DNA of 38,016 nt. It comes from Tissierellales bacterium. Lineage in GTDB: Bacteria; Bacillota; Clostridia; Tissierellales; JASKZW01. Both the position numbers and the translations under genes were made by a program. The DNA is taken from NCBI GenBank assembly GCA_030152145.1, contig JASLIL010000114.1:1-38016 (forward strand). Direction: 5' to 3'. The notes beneath the pieces were generated by a model. The model saw nothing but the letters and a program-made list of their open reading frames with translations. It had not been told where the DNA came from and did not search any database. The stretch's first letter is position 1. Each line of letters starts with the position of its first letter. This document shows, piece after piece, positions 15,504 to 23,905 of the stretch.

Positions 15504-16606
15504 TAATCCCACTCCTCGTCATTATTTAAAAGCAGGTCTTCATTTAAGGGATAGGCTCCATATATTCTAGAAGCATCCATTAGGGCCTGCATATTCTCTT
15601 CTGGTGTATATATGGGCATCTGACAACCAGAGGTAAGTATAAAACCATTGGGAGAATCATAGGACTTTCTTATACAGTCCTTAGCAGCCCTTATAACATC
15701 TTCAGGACCACCATTTCTCATAACATCCACTGGTGGAACATTTCCCATTATACAAAGCTTATGACCTATAAGTTCCTTTGCCTCTCCCATGTCCTCTACA
15801 TTATCAAGACTAAAGGTACCTATTCCACTATCCAGAAAAACATCCCAAATCTCCTTACTCTTACCACATATATGAAGACCACAGCCAGAACCCAGAGATT
15901 TTATATGATCAACATTCCTCTTAAAGTAGGGATAGGAAAACTCCTCATACATCTTCTTACTTATTAGGGAAGTAGAGCTAACTGGATCGGCAAAGCCAAA
16001 GCCCACTCCTATTTCTGCCATCCTATCTATATACCTGTTGTTGTTTTCAACTATTATTTCCATCAATAGCTTTACCTTCTCTGGCTCCTTAATCATCCCC
16101 TTCATTAGCTTCTCTGTTCCCAGAACCATGGCTGCTATAGTAAAGGGGCCTGTTACAGTACCTGAAACCGGTACCTTGTCTCCAAGCTTCTTATTAACCA
16201 AGTCTAGCCCCTTAAGGATTATAGGCAACCTACCATCCTTATCCAGATCCACCAGCCCCAATCTATCAACCTGATCCAGGGAATCTATAGCATTTTTCTT
16301 GACCTGGGCTATATTGTTTTCAGGGTAGAGAATCTCTGTCCCCATAGCTTCAGCCATGCCTCTCAAGGTTATTGAAACCCCTACTCCATCAGGCTTAAAA
16401 TTATAGTACATATACTCTTCCAACTCCAGCATCTTCTCTGCTGAATGATAGTACTCACTAATATTTGTATTTATCAAATAGGCCATGGTCTCCCCTCCAT
16501 CCAAAGAGCAAGGGATTCTATCTAGATCCTCACCCTTGGAAAAAGCCTCCATCCTCTCTATTGGTGTCATTTGATCCTTATGTATTTTTAATTTTGGATA
16601 AGCCAT
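15503..16606 (-). CDS. UroD-like methyltransferase (MtaA/CmuA-type)
   Basis: 367 residues of the uroporphyrinogen decarboxylase superfamily. The zinc site typical of the methyltransferase branch is visible: HICGKS (HxC) and, later, LTSGCQMP. The N-terminus MTPIERMEAFSKGEDLDRIP is characteristic of this branch. Such enzymes move methyl groups between a corrinoid protein, a methyl donor or a thiol. No corrinoid protein or other partner lies beside it, so the substrate is unknown; it is not likely to be the haem enzyme HemE. Downstream of an NhaC-type antiporter and separated from it by a hairpin, possibly one operon. Confidence 0.85.
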   Translation of the reverse strand: MAYPKLKIHKDQMTPIERMEAFSKGEDLDRIPCSLDGGETMAYLINTNISEYYHSAEKMLELEEYMYYNFKPDGVGVSITLRGMAEAMGTEILYPENNIAQVKKNAIDSLDQVDRLGLVDLDKDGRLPIILKGLDLVNKKLGDKVPVSGTVTGPFTIAAMVLGTEKLMKGMIKEPEKVKLLMEIIVENNNRYIDRMAEIGVGFGFADPVSSTSLISKKMYEEFSYPYFKRNVDHIKSLGSGCGLHICGKSKEIWDVFLDSGIGTFSLDNVEDMGEAKELIGHKLCIMGNVPPVDVMRNGGPEDVIRAAKDCIRKSYDSPNGFILTSGCQMPIYTPEENMQALMDASRIYGAYPLNEDLLLNNDEEWD

Positions 16607-16631
16607 AACTAACTCCTTTCTGTAAATGTAA

Positions 16632-16657
16632 ATAAAGCAATCCGAAGATTGCTTTAT
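16632..16657 (-). terminator. UUCG-capped hairpin between nhaC-like gene and UroD-like gene
   Basis: An 11-bp stem ATAAAGCAATC/GATTGCTTTAT. In the minus-strand RNA the loop is C(UUCG)G, an unusually stable tetraloop. Only a weak T-run follows, so partial termination or mRNA processing is plausible. Confidence 0.6.
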
Positions 16658-16660
16658 CTA

Positions 16661-18046
16661 TTAAGCTGTAACTTCCTTTCCCTTCTTTTCTCCCACTGGC
16701 CTATCCTTATCAAAATCCCAAGGATGGGCATCTATATAGCCGTTAGCAAAAGGTATATAGATAGATGCTATAGAGACTATAGCCAAGCTGATTTGATACC
16801 AGGAAAAAGGTATCAACTGAGTTGGATTCACTAGGCCATCAGTTAGTTTACAAGCTATTAAAAGTTGGGCACTATAGGGAACTAAGCCCTGCATAACACA
16901 AGAAAAACTGTCTAAAAGTGAAGCTGATCTTCTTGGATCCACCTTATACTCCTTAGTCATTTCCTTGGCAACTGGTCCTGCTATTATAATAGACACTGTA
17001 TTGTTGGCAGTAGCTACATCACAAAGAGATACAAGAGCTGCTATTCCTAGCTCTGCAGATTTTTTCCCCTTCATCTTAGACTTGATTTTCTCTAGTAACC
17101 ACTCCATACCACCTGCATCTGTAACCATCTTTGCCAGACCCCCTGTCAGCATAGATAATAGGAAGATTTCAAACATACCTGAAAAACCATCATAAATTAT
17201 ATTACTCCACTCCAGGGCATTAAAGGATCCGTAAAATAAGCCCAAGGCTCCTGAAAATACTATACCTCCAGTAAGTACTATAAATACATTCATACCTGCT
17301 ATTGCTGATATTAAAACAAATAGGTAGGGAAGTATTTTTACTAGGTTATAGTCATACTGAGCTACCTTTGGTATAGTAGTCGGTCTACCAAATATTAGGA
17401 GTAAAACTATTGTTATAACAAAGGCTGGCACAGCCAGGGCCAAGTTTGTCCTAAACTTATCCCTCATATCACAGCCTTGGGTTCTAGTAGCTGCTATAGT
17501 TGTATCAGATATAATTGATAGGTTGTCGCCAAACATGGCTCCCCCTATCATAGTTCCCAGTATTAAAGGTATAGAAATACCAGCTCCTTCTGCCAAACCT
17601 ATGGCTATAGGTCCTACTGTTGCCACAGTTCCTACAGATGTTCCTGTAGCTATAGACAAGAAGGCACATATGATAAATACCCCTATTGATATAAAGTTGG
17701 CTGGAATAAGAGTTAGGCCTAGATTAACTGTAGACTCTGCTCCCCCCATAGCCTCTGATACTGATGAGAAGGCACCTGCCAAAAGATATATAAGACACAT
17801 TATTATAATATTGTCATCTCCACATCCCTTTACAAGCCTATCAAATTTCTCATCCACTGTTCCCTTATGTAAGATAAATGCACAAATAATACCTATAATA
17901 GCTGCTATTGGTGGCTTAAATCCATAGAATCCCATTGGGTCACCTTTTTTAATAAGAATTAACCCTATGGCCAAATAGGCAACTACAAAAACTACAAATG
18001 GAATAAGCGCCTTACCATTTGCCTCTACCCTTTTCTTTTCCTCCAT
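16661..18046 (-). CDS. Na+/H+ antiporter, NhaC family
   Basis: 461 residues with about eleven membrane segments. Family stretches seen include FLSIATGTSVGTVATVGPIA, MIGGAMFGDNLSIISDTTIA and LCDVATANNTVSIIIAGP. NhaC-type carriers exchange Na+ for H+ and sometimes carry substrates such as malate or amino acids; which applies here is open. I use ATG 18046 with AAGGAG 8 bases upstream; the in-frame ATG at 18094 has no ribosome-binding site and would sit in a structured leader. The next gene downstream is the UroD-like methyltransferase, so it might import that enzyme's substrate (inference). Confidence 0.92.
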   Translation of the reverse strand: MEEKKRVEANGKALIPFVVFVVAYLAIGLILIKKGDPMGFYGFKPPIAAIIGIICAFILHKGTVDEKFDRLVKGCGDDNIIIMCLIYLLAGAFSSVSEAMGGAESTVNLGLTLIPANFISIGVFIICAFLSIATGTSVGTVATVGPIAIGLAEGAGISIPLILGTMIGGAMFGDNLSIISDTTIAATRTQGCDMRDKFRTNLALAVPAFVITIVLLLIFGRPTTIPKVAQYDYNLVKILPYLFVLISAIAGMNVFIVLTGGIVFSGALGLFYGSFNALEWSNIIYDGFSGMFEIFLLSMLTGGLAKMVTDAGGMEWLLEKIKSKMKGKKSAELGIAALVSLCDVATANNTVSIIIAGPVAKEMTKEYKVDPRRSASLLDSFSCVMQGLVPYSAQLLIACKLTDGLVNPTQLIPFSWYQISLAIVSIASIYIPFANGYIDAHPWDFDKDRPVGEKKGKEVTA

Positions 18047-18062
18047 TACCCTCTCTCCTTTT

Positions 18063-18173
18063 GGTTCATAACTGAACCTATAATTTTCTTCCATATTGAT
18101 AATATGCCTATAGAGGAATTTTGTCTAATTGATTATTTGTATATGGGGCTGGGGGCCTATAACTATAATCAAT
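18063..18173 (-). promoter_or_regulatory. Structured leader of the NhaC-type gene
   Basis: Two inverted repeats on the minus-strand RNA: ATTGATTAT/ATAATCAAT (18065-18173 strand; pairs 18165-18173 with 18128-18136, 9 perfect pairs) enclosing a C-rich loop with further pairing, and GGTTCA/TGAACC (18063-18078, 6 pairs, 4-base loop) ending 2 bases before the Shine-Dalgarno. It resembles a cis-regulatory leader; I cannot match it to a known riboswitch. Confidence 0.5.
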
Positions 18174-18202
18174 ATGTTTAATCTTTAAGGGTCTTTTAAG
18201 AC

Positions 18203-18229
18203 AAAAAAATACCAGTATAACTGGTATTT
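18203..18229 (-). terminator. Terminator of uppP
   Basis: Stem AAATACCAGT/ACTGGTATTT (18207-18216 with 18220-18229), 3-base loop, followed in the minus direction by a T-run of seven. Overlaps the uppP stop codon. Confidence 0.9.
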
Positions 18230-19085
18230 AAAATAAACCTAGATAGCCTGAAATCAAGACTACCACAGCAAATATCATTCTATAAATTGCAAAGCTTTTC
18301 ATAGGCTTTTTCTTTAAATAGGCTATAAATCTATTTACAACTGCCAGGGCAACTATAAATGAAACTACAAAGCCCACTATAAGAGAAAATAATTCCGGTC
18401 TAGTTATGGCAGAAAGTCCACCTATTTTTATTAGCTTTAGGCCACTCATTCCCACCATTACTGGCATGGCTAAAAAGAAGGAAAATTCTGCTGCTGCCAC
18501 TGTTGATAGACCTGCTACCCAGCCACCTATTATAGTTGATGCAGAACGGCTCATGCCTGGTATAACTGCTAGACACTGGAAAAGTCCTATAATAAGAGCC
18601 TGCTTAGCTGTTAATACTAGGTAGGAGTCTGACTCCCTAACTATAGCATTCTTCCTAAACCTCTTCTCTGCATAAATCATCCACAGACCACCTAAAAACA
18701 AGGTTATGGCAACTGATGTAGGATTTAAAAGGTACTTGTCTGCCAAATCATCTAAAGTTATTCCCACTATGGCACCTGGTATACAGGCTAGAACTATCAT
18801 AAGCCAAAACCTAAGGCCTGACTCCTGGTAGCTAACTTTTTTTCCTGGAAATAAGTTTAAAAGACTGGCCTTGATCTTATCCCAATATAGAATTACCACA
18901 GCCAGTATAGCACCTAACTGTATTACGTAAGTATACATTTCCACATAGCTTTGGGTCTCTCCCTTGAAATTCAGTATGTTTTGAAATATAACCAAATGTC
19001 CCGTAGAAGAAACTGGCAAAAACTCTGTCAACCCCTCAACTATACCTAGTATAGCTGACTTAATAAGAAATATTAAAGTATTCAT
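18228..19085 (-). CDS. uppP: Undecaprenyl-diphosphatase
   Basis: 285 residues, the BacA/UppP family. It removes a phosphate from undecaprenyl diphosphate at the membrane to recycle the lipid carrier of peptidoglycan synthesis and gives bacitracin tolerance. The N-terminal signature EGLTEFLPVSSTGHL and the second, IPGMSRSASTIIGGW, hold the catalytic Glu, Ser and Arg residues. About eight membrane helices. Strong AAAGGAG start. Own terminator; the upstream gene lrgB also ends in a terminator, so it is probably monocistronic. Confidence 0.97.
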   Translation of the reverse strand: MNTLIFLIKSAILGIVEGLTEFLPVSSTGHLVIFQNILNFKGETQSYVEMYTYVIQLGAILAVVILYWDKIKASLLNLFPGKKVSYQESGLRFWLMIVLACIPGAIVGITLDDLADKYLLNPTSVAITLFLGGLWMIYAEKRFRKNAIVRESDSYLVLTAKQALIIGLFQCLAVIPGMSRSASTIIGGWVAGLSTVAAAEFSFFLAMPVMVGMSGLKLIKIGGLSAITRPELFSLIVGFVVSFIVALAVVNRFIAYLKKKPMKSFAIYRMIFAVVVLISGYLGLF

Positions 19086-19131
19086 TTCTAATCTCCTTTT
19101 TTTCTATATTCCCATATATTTTAACATAAAA

Positions 19132-19161
19132 TAAGATAAAAGGCCTAGGCCTTTTATCTTA
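19132..19161 (-). terminator. Terminator of lrgAB
   Basis: A long near-perfect palindrome centred at 19146.5 (AAGATAAAAGGCC with its complement) that includes the lrgB stop codon; the arm itself carries CTTTT and a TTATTTTATG tract follows. Confidence 0.8.
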
Positions 19162-19848
19162 GATAGTAAAGATTTTCAGAACCAAGGGCACTAAAAACAC
19201 TGATAAAACACCTGCTAGTGTTATGGCAACGGATGCAAAAGCCCCTTCCTTCTCTCCCAACTCCATGGCCTTGGCAGTTCCCATAGCATGGGCAGAAGTT
19301 CCTATGCCTATACCCCTAGCTATTGGATCCTCAATCTTCAATTTTTCAATTATAAAACCTGATACCAAACTACCTACTATAGCTGTTAAGATTGTAAAGG
19401 TAACAGTCAGACCCATTACTCCACCAACTTTTTCAGATATCGCTATACTTATAGCTGTTGTTACTGACTTTGGCATCATAGAGGCCATAACCTCGTAGTT
19501 TATTCCAAAAGCCCTTGATAAAACATATATAGTAACAAAACCTGCCATAAGCCCAACAGTGATACCCACCAATATGGACTGCCATCTCTTCTTAACCAGC
19601 TCTATGTTTTTATAAAGTGGTACAGCTAGTACAACAGTTGCTGGACCTATTAAAAATGAAATCATTTTTGCCCCCTCATTATAGCTCTCCATATCTATCT
19701 TAAAGACAGACATAATAGCTAGAACAATAAGGGATCCAGAAACCAGTGGACTTAGAACCTGTGAATTAGTTTTCTTGTAAACCTTAATCCCTAAATAGTA
19801 ACCCAGTGCCGTTAAAGACACACCCAACAAAATATTCAAAAACTTCAT
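19159..19848 (-). CDS. lrgB: LrgB/CidB-family membrane protein
   Basis: 229 residues, about seven membrane segments. Family stretches FLIGPATVVLAVPLYKN, SMMPKSVTTAISIAIS and GIGTSAHAMGTAKAMELGE identify LrgB. With LrgA it forms the holin/antiholin-like pair linked in other bacteria to murein hydrolase control, overflow metabolism and transport of pyruvate or glycolate; which role holds here is open. Its Shine-Dalgarno lies in the lrgA end and only one base separates the genes. No LytTR or LytSR regulator is nearby. Confidence 0.95.
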   Translation of the reverse strand: MKFLNILLGVSLTALGYYLGIKVYKKTNSQVLSPLVSGSLIVLAIMSVFKIDMESYNEGAKMISFLIGPATVVLAVPLYKNIELVKKRWQSILVGITVGLMAGFVTIYVLSRAFGINYEVMASMMPKSVTTAISIAISEKVGGVMGLTVTFTILTAIVGSLVSGFIIEKLKIEDPIARGIGIGTSAHAMGTAKAMELGEKEGAFASVAITLAGVLSVFLVPLVLKIFTI

Positions 19849-19849
19849 C

Positions 19850-20215
19850 CTATCTTCCTCCTTCTTTCATATCAAGCCTCTTGTTTATTCTCTCAACAGT
19901 AATAGTTGTAACTATCATAACAACTATAGTTGACACAGAAACTATAAATAAAAGAGGAAGAATTATATCCTTGATCTCTCCAATTGAATCCCTAACACCA
20001 ACCACCACTGGCACAAAGAAAAATGCCAGATAGCCCAGTAGCAGGCTTGAAATCCACTCAACATCCTCTAGCTTTACAACCTTGGTCATAAGCAGGGCTG
20101 TTAATATTAACATTCCGAGAATTGTACTAGGTAACATTAAATTCAGTTCCCCCTGGATAAATTCTGATAGATAAAGTATTCCTAAAACAATTACTATTTC
20201 CTTAAGCTTTTTCAA
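19850..20215 (-). CDS. lrgA: CidA/LrgA-family membrane protein
   Basis: 121 residues with four membrane helices. The family pattern LPSTILGMLILTALLMTKVVKLEDVEW and LAFFFVPVVVGV is clear. Start is TTG with AGAGGTGA upstream. First gene of lrgAB; 33 bases after the ferritin-like gene with no clear terminator between, so read-through from that gene is possible. Confidence 0.93.
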   Translation of the reverse strand: MKKLKEIVIVLGILYLSEFIQGELNLMLPSTILGMLILTALLMTKVVKLEDVEWISSLLLGYLAFFFVPVVVGVRDSIGEIKDIILPLLFIVSVSTIVVMIVTTITVERINKRLDMKEGGR

Positions 20216-20248
20216 CTAATCACCTCTAAAACTTTAAGGGGTTCTATT

Positions 20249-20740
20249 TTAGAAAGGAGCGTAGCCTTGGTCTTCCCACCAATCCTGTCTATAAAGATTG
20301 TACTGTTCCTCAAACTGTTGAAGATGAACTTTCTCCCATCTTATAAGAAGATCGTAAAGTTTCTTAGCCTCCTCAACCTTTGTCTCAGCTTTCGCCTTTT
20401 CATAAAATTCTACTGATGATTTTTCCATATCCATAGCTATACCAAATACTGACATGGCCAAGCTTGTGTATTTGTTATCCACTTTCTCCCAATTATAAAT
20501 ATCTGGTGATGGCACATCTGACTCAAATGCTAGGTACAATTCATCTGACTCATCTTCCTTAATCTTCTTAGCAAGCTCCTCAAGGTACTTAACATGCTTT
20601 AACTCCTCATTGGCAAGTTCCATAAAAGCATCATTAACCTCTCCGTCACCCACTTGATTAGCAGCCATTCTGTAGAACTCATATCCTTCAACTTCATTTA
20701 AAATTGCCTGATTGATAACATCTAACTCTTGCTTTAACAC
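20249..20740 (-). CDS. Ferritin-like di-iron protein, rubrerythrin family
   Basis: 163 residues forming a four-helix bundle. Iron ligands can be placed: Glu in ILNEVEGYEFY (about 17), EELKH (Glu and His, about 45-49), Glu in DMEKSSVEFYEKA, and E-x-x-H in RWEKVHLQQFEE. The C-terminal rubredoxin domain of classical rubrerythrin is missing, so an electron donor must come from elsewhere. Likely peroxide scavenging or iron handling in an anaerobe. The start is GTG with AAAGGGG 10 bases upstream; ATG codons between are out of frame. Confidence 0.85.
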   Translation of the reverse strand: MLKQELDVINQAILNEVEGYEFYRMAANQVGDGEVNDAFMELANEELKHVKYLEELAKKIKEDESDELYLAFESDVPSPDIYNWEKVDNKYTSLAMSVFGIAMDMEKSSVEFYEKAKAETKVEEAKKLYDLLIRWEKVHLQQFEEQYNLYRQDWWEDQGYAPF

Positions 20741-20792
20741 TAATCATCATCCCCTTTAAATATATTTATATAATCCTTAAAAAAGGTTTATA

Positions 20793-22463
20793 TCACCTTA
20801 ACTTGAAGAAAACATATAGCCTAAGATAGATAATCTCTTCCTGATTCAAATCCAAATCCAGATTTTCAACAACTATCTTCACTTCTGCCCTCTCACTACT
20901 ATCCCTAAAAGTAAGATTTTCCAAGCTATAGTCCTTCTCACTTAAATCTCTTAACCTTTGGAAAAGTAAGTCCCCTAGGTCAACAGCATAAACTTCCTCA
21001 TCCTTATATTTTATAGTAAGACTGGAGTTTTGGCCACTATAGTTCAAACTATAGTCCCCATCCCTAAGCTCAGTCTCCCTATCCACTAGGAAAAGTCTAT
21101 CATAGTCCTCCAGCTTAATTACAGGGTCATCCGTAAGATGCACATACCTGTAGTTAGCAGGGCCTATAATATCATTATACCCAAATCCAAAGACGCTTTC
21201 CATATTATCTAACTTAAAGTTCTCTGGCAGGTAGGACAATCTAGCTAAATTACCCCTTGAATAGAAGTAATTCAATAGGCTATAAAGGTCCTCCTTAGCC
21301 TTGTCATCAAGACTAGTCTTTACCAAGACTCCATCCCTTAAAAGATCCTTATCCTCTAAAATCCTATAGAATCTTTTTTCCTGGGCCCTAAAGGAAGTCC
21401 TATAGGCATCTACTGGACTAAGGACAGCCAAAAATGTAAAGAGAAGAAATATGGCCCAAAGCCTCTTAGGCCTAGACCCCCAACCCTTAATTAAGAGTAG
21501 ACTAGCCAGGGAAAGATATATTCCCAGTACTAGTGGAAAATATCTGTTTTCTGTAAAGCTATACTGCCCTATTCTAAGAGACAGGGAAATAAACATCATA
21601 AAGTAAATAGGTAAAAGTAAAATAGGCATAAAGCGTCTATAAAGCTTTACAAAATCCCTATCTAGATTCTCTGTGAAAAATATTATAATCATAACCAAGA
21701 CAGAATACCAAAGAACCAGGTGAGAGACCAAGCCCTTTGGAAAAACTCTAGTCAGTCCTATCTTTAAAAAGTAGATATATAGAATAAAGATATAGACCAG
21801 ACTTAAGGGCATAAGTATATAGATCAAAAGCCCCCTTAAGGCCTTAGGCATAGTGTAGTCTAGGTAGTTTCTCTCTTCGTCTAATCTGGCTAAAAACTGA
21901 ACTGGTGTAAATATAAAAAATACTAGTAAAAATATATAAAAATAAATATTAGATCTTAAGCTTAAATCAAAAAGACTGTCTACAGTAAAAAATATAAAGA
22001 CCAGACCTAGAAATAAGAAAAGCCCATAGATAGCTGATATAAGGGCCTTGCCCAAACTGGATATTATATAGTTTACAAAATCTCCCTCTCTGTAGGGATT
22101 GTAGAGAAAAAACAGGCCAAAAAGTACAATATTAAGACCTATAAATCTAGTTATATCCTCATAGCCTAGGATTCCAAGACCCTTATTACAGTAAAAGATC
22201 ATCAGGCCTATTCCCAGAGGATAAAGTAGATAGTAGACCTTCTTATTCCTATTTTTAATAATACTTTTTATATTTAAGGATAGGGGGACAAATAAAAATA
22301 TTGACATAAGATACCTGTCTATTCCGTCTATCTTAAACTCTACCTCTGAATTATATATACTTAAAAACACAAAGCAAACCAAGCTTAAAATAGTTACTGG
22401 ATAACCTTCTATCCCCTCCCTAAAAAGCTCCAAGCCTTTTAAAAACTTCTTCCTTATCTTCAT
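20793..22463 (-). CDS. DUF4153-like multi-pass membrane protein
   Basis: 556 residues. The first 370 or so hold about 11-12 membrane helices, with charged short loops; FTENRYFPLVLGIYL is reminiscent of a stretch seen in DUF4153 proteins. The rest (from about 375) is a soluble domain, acidic and rich in Tyr/Asp/Leu, predicted to face outside. Function is unknown. The next gene downstream on the strand is the ferritin-like gene, with no terminator seen. The family call is from memory of a weak pattern; that it is a multi-pass membrane protein is certain. Confidence 0.75.
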   Translation of the reverse strand: MKIRKKFLKGLELFREGIEGYPVTILSLVCFVFLSIYNSEVEFKIDGIDRYLMSIFLFVPLSLNIKSIIKNRNKKVYYLLYPLGIGLMIFYCNKGLGILGYEDITRFIGLNIVLFGLFFLYNPYREGDFVNYIISSLGKALISAIYGLFLFLGLVFIFFTVDSLFDLSLRSNIYFYIFLLVFFIFTPVQFLARLDEERNYLDYTMPKALRGLLIYILMPLSLVYIFILYIYFLKIGLTRVFPKGLVSHLVLWYSVLVMIIIFFTENLDRDFVKLYRRFMPILLLPIYFMMFISLSLRIGQYSFTENRYFPLVLGIYLSLASLLLIKGWGSRPKRLWAIFLLFTFLAVLSPVDAYRTSFRAQEKRFYRILEDKDLLRDGVLVKTSLDDKAKEDLYSLLNYFYSRGNLARLSYLPENFKLDNMESVFGFGYNDIIGPANYRYVHLTDDPVIKLEDYDRLFLVDRETELRDGDYSLNYSGQNSSLTIKYKDEEVYAVDLGDLLFQRLRDLSEKDYSLENLTFRDSSERAEVKIVVENLDLDLNQEEIIYLRLYVFFKLR

Positions 22464-22487
22464 AACTCACTTCCTTTCATTGTAAAT

Positions 22488-22510
22488 AAAAAGGGCCTAA
22501 AGCCCTTTTT
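22488..22510 (-). terminator. Terminator of the TDE2712-like gene
   Basis: Stem AAAAAGGGC/GCCCTTTTT (22488-22496 with 22502-22510), 5-base loop; the arm provides the T-run. Overlaps the end of the gene. Confidence 0.85.
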
Positions 22511-23049
22511 TATTTTACTAGTTCTATTAATTTTTCTTCCATGTACTCATTAAAATCTTTTTCTGCAATTGTAACCTTATCTTCTACATAAAGGTCTGGC
22601 ATTATTCTGAAGAAGTTTACTATTAACTTGTTACCATCAATAATATACTCATCAAGATGACCTGGAATAAATACTACTTCTATATTCTCATCCTTAAAGT
22701 CCCCATTGATTTCGTTTAACTTCTCAACCATATGGTCTAGGTTTAACTTCTTAACTGGTTGGATCATCATATCAGTAAATTCCAAGTCTTCCATAACCCA
22801 CATGTTGTTATTCCAGTACTTTCTTTCTTCCTTGCTTCCACCATTTAAAAGCTCTCTGTTTGATATAGCTGAAAGAACCTTTCTTATTGACTCCTTATCA
22901 AAGTTGTCACTGTAGAAGTATTTCATATCTTCAAAGTCACCTATACTTAAAATATAGGACTCTCCCACTTTTTCCTTCTCGCTAGTTGCCTGCCAGAAGT
23001 ATAGCATAGCCTCAACTGCATCAAAGTTAATCTTAATACTTTTAACCAT
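22510..23049 (-). CDS. Cytoplasmic protein of unknown function, TDE2712-like
   Basis: 179 residues from ATG 23049, chosen because AAGGAG (23058-23063) lies 8 bases upstream; the earlier in-frame ATG at 23067 precedes that site. No signal peptide or membrane segment. Mixed alpha/beta, acidic, with the conserved-looking stretches NGGSKEERKYWNNNMWVMED and VFIPGHLDEYIIDGNKLIVN. It recalls the uncharacterised TDE2712 family, a name I give from memory only. A promoter (23088-23116) and a terminator flank it, so it is likely transcribed alone. Confidence 0.8.
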   Translation of the reverse strand: MVKSIKINFDAVEAMLYFWQATSEKEKVGESYILSIGDFEDMKYFYSDNFDKESIRKVLSAISNRELLNGGSKEERKYWNNNMWVMEDLEFTDMMIQPVKKLNLDHMVEKLNEINGDFKDENIEVVFIPGHLDEYIIDGNKLIVNFFRIMPDLYVEDKVTIAEKDFNEYMEEKLIELVK

Positions 23050-23087
23050 CTCGAACACTCCTTGCATATAATAAATTCTCTCTCTTC

Positions 23088-23116
23088 ATTATACACTTTT
23101 TCTATAGAGTTTTTAA
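23088..23116 (-). promoter_or_regulatory. Promoter of the TDE2712-like gene
   Basis: Perfect TATAAT (23088-23093) with a weak -35 TTAAAA (23111-23116) at 17 bp; the start point would be about 40 bases before the ATG. Confidence 0.5.
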
Positions 23117-23143
23117 CCTTTATAAAAATTTATGTGGAAATTT

Positions 23144-23890
23144 CTATCTTTTCACATCTATCTCTCCCACTCCAACCTTTATATTTATCTCTGTAGGCCT
23201 GCCCTCACCCTTATATTCCCGACGGCTTTGGGACCTATAGCTCTTAATGTCCAAGATGACATAGTCATCACTCTTTAATTTTATCTTTCCATCTCCTGTA
23301 CCTATATTTATATCTATGCTCTCACCATCTAGGGTATTGGCAAGAGATAGGTCCAGGTCTCCTAGATCCAAATCTATCTTTGATTTTCCCTTAAAGCCTA
23401 TATCATCCAGCTCTATATCTCCAATTCCAAGCTTAAGGTCCAACTCTCCAGATATGTGTTCAAGAGACATATCCCCTAGATCCATATCCAGCTTTAGCCT
23501 ATCTAGGCCTTCTGGAAGATAAAGATAAACATTCCAGTAAAGGGAATCCAGCCTCTTTCCTGAAGAATCCTTTAGGGAAAACTCCAGGTCCAGATCAGTC
23601 CCATAGGAATATTGTTTTAAATCAGTTTTTATCTCTTTTAGGGCCTGACTGGAAAACTTTCTCTTAGTTCTAAGCTTATAGTCCAGCCTCAGCTTGTCAT
23701 CATCACTAGGTAAAACTAGGATATTTCCCACTGGAAGCTTTAAACTTAAACCATCCACTCCATCATATTCAAGAGTATCCTCCTCCACCAACCTCTCCCT
23801 GTCATGCCTATCGTAAAAATCTGTATCAACATATCTACATCCTGTTAAAAACATAAGACCAATCATTAGACCCAGTATTTTCCTCTTCAT
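23144..23890 (-). CDS. Lipoprotein with DUF4097-like beta-helix domain
   Basis: 248 residues from ATG 23890 (AAAGGGG 9 bases upstream; TTG codons at 23899 and 23896 abut that site). Signal peptide KRKILGLMIGLMFLTGC with lipobox LTGC, so anchored outside the membrane. The body consists of short beta repeats of the type LDLKLGIGDIELDDIGFKG and IDLDLGDLDLSLANT, with the xDLGD/GxGDI rhythm of DUF4097 proteins. Such domains often accompany stress or membrane-fluidity genes. It follows stomatin and NfeD-like genes by 15 bases and is probably their operon partner. Confidence 0.85.
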   Translation of the reverse strand: MKRKILGLMIGLMFLTGCRYVDTDFYDRHDRERLVEEDTLEYDGVDGLSLKLPVGNILVLPSDDDKLRLDYKLRTKRKFSSQALKEIKTDLKQYSYGTDLDLEFSLKDSSGKRLDSLYWNVYLYLPEGLDRLKLDMDLGDMSLEHISGELDLKLGIGDIELDDIGFKGKSKIDLDLGDLDLSLANTLDGESIDINIGTGDGKIKLKSDDYVILDIKSYRSQSRREYKGEGRPTEINIKVGVGEIDVKR

Positions 23891-23905
23891 CTTCAACAAC
23901 CCCTT

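Noticed and set aside
15503..16606. UroD-like gene as the haem enzyme hemE
   Set aside because: The HxC...C zinc pattern and the MTPIERM-type N-terminus belong to the methyltransferase branch, and no haem genes are nearby.
17523..17927. Plus-strand open frame of 134 codons
   Set aside because: Antisense shadow of the membrane helices of the NhaC-type gene; proline- and isoleucine-rich composition is typical of such shadows.
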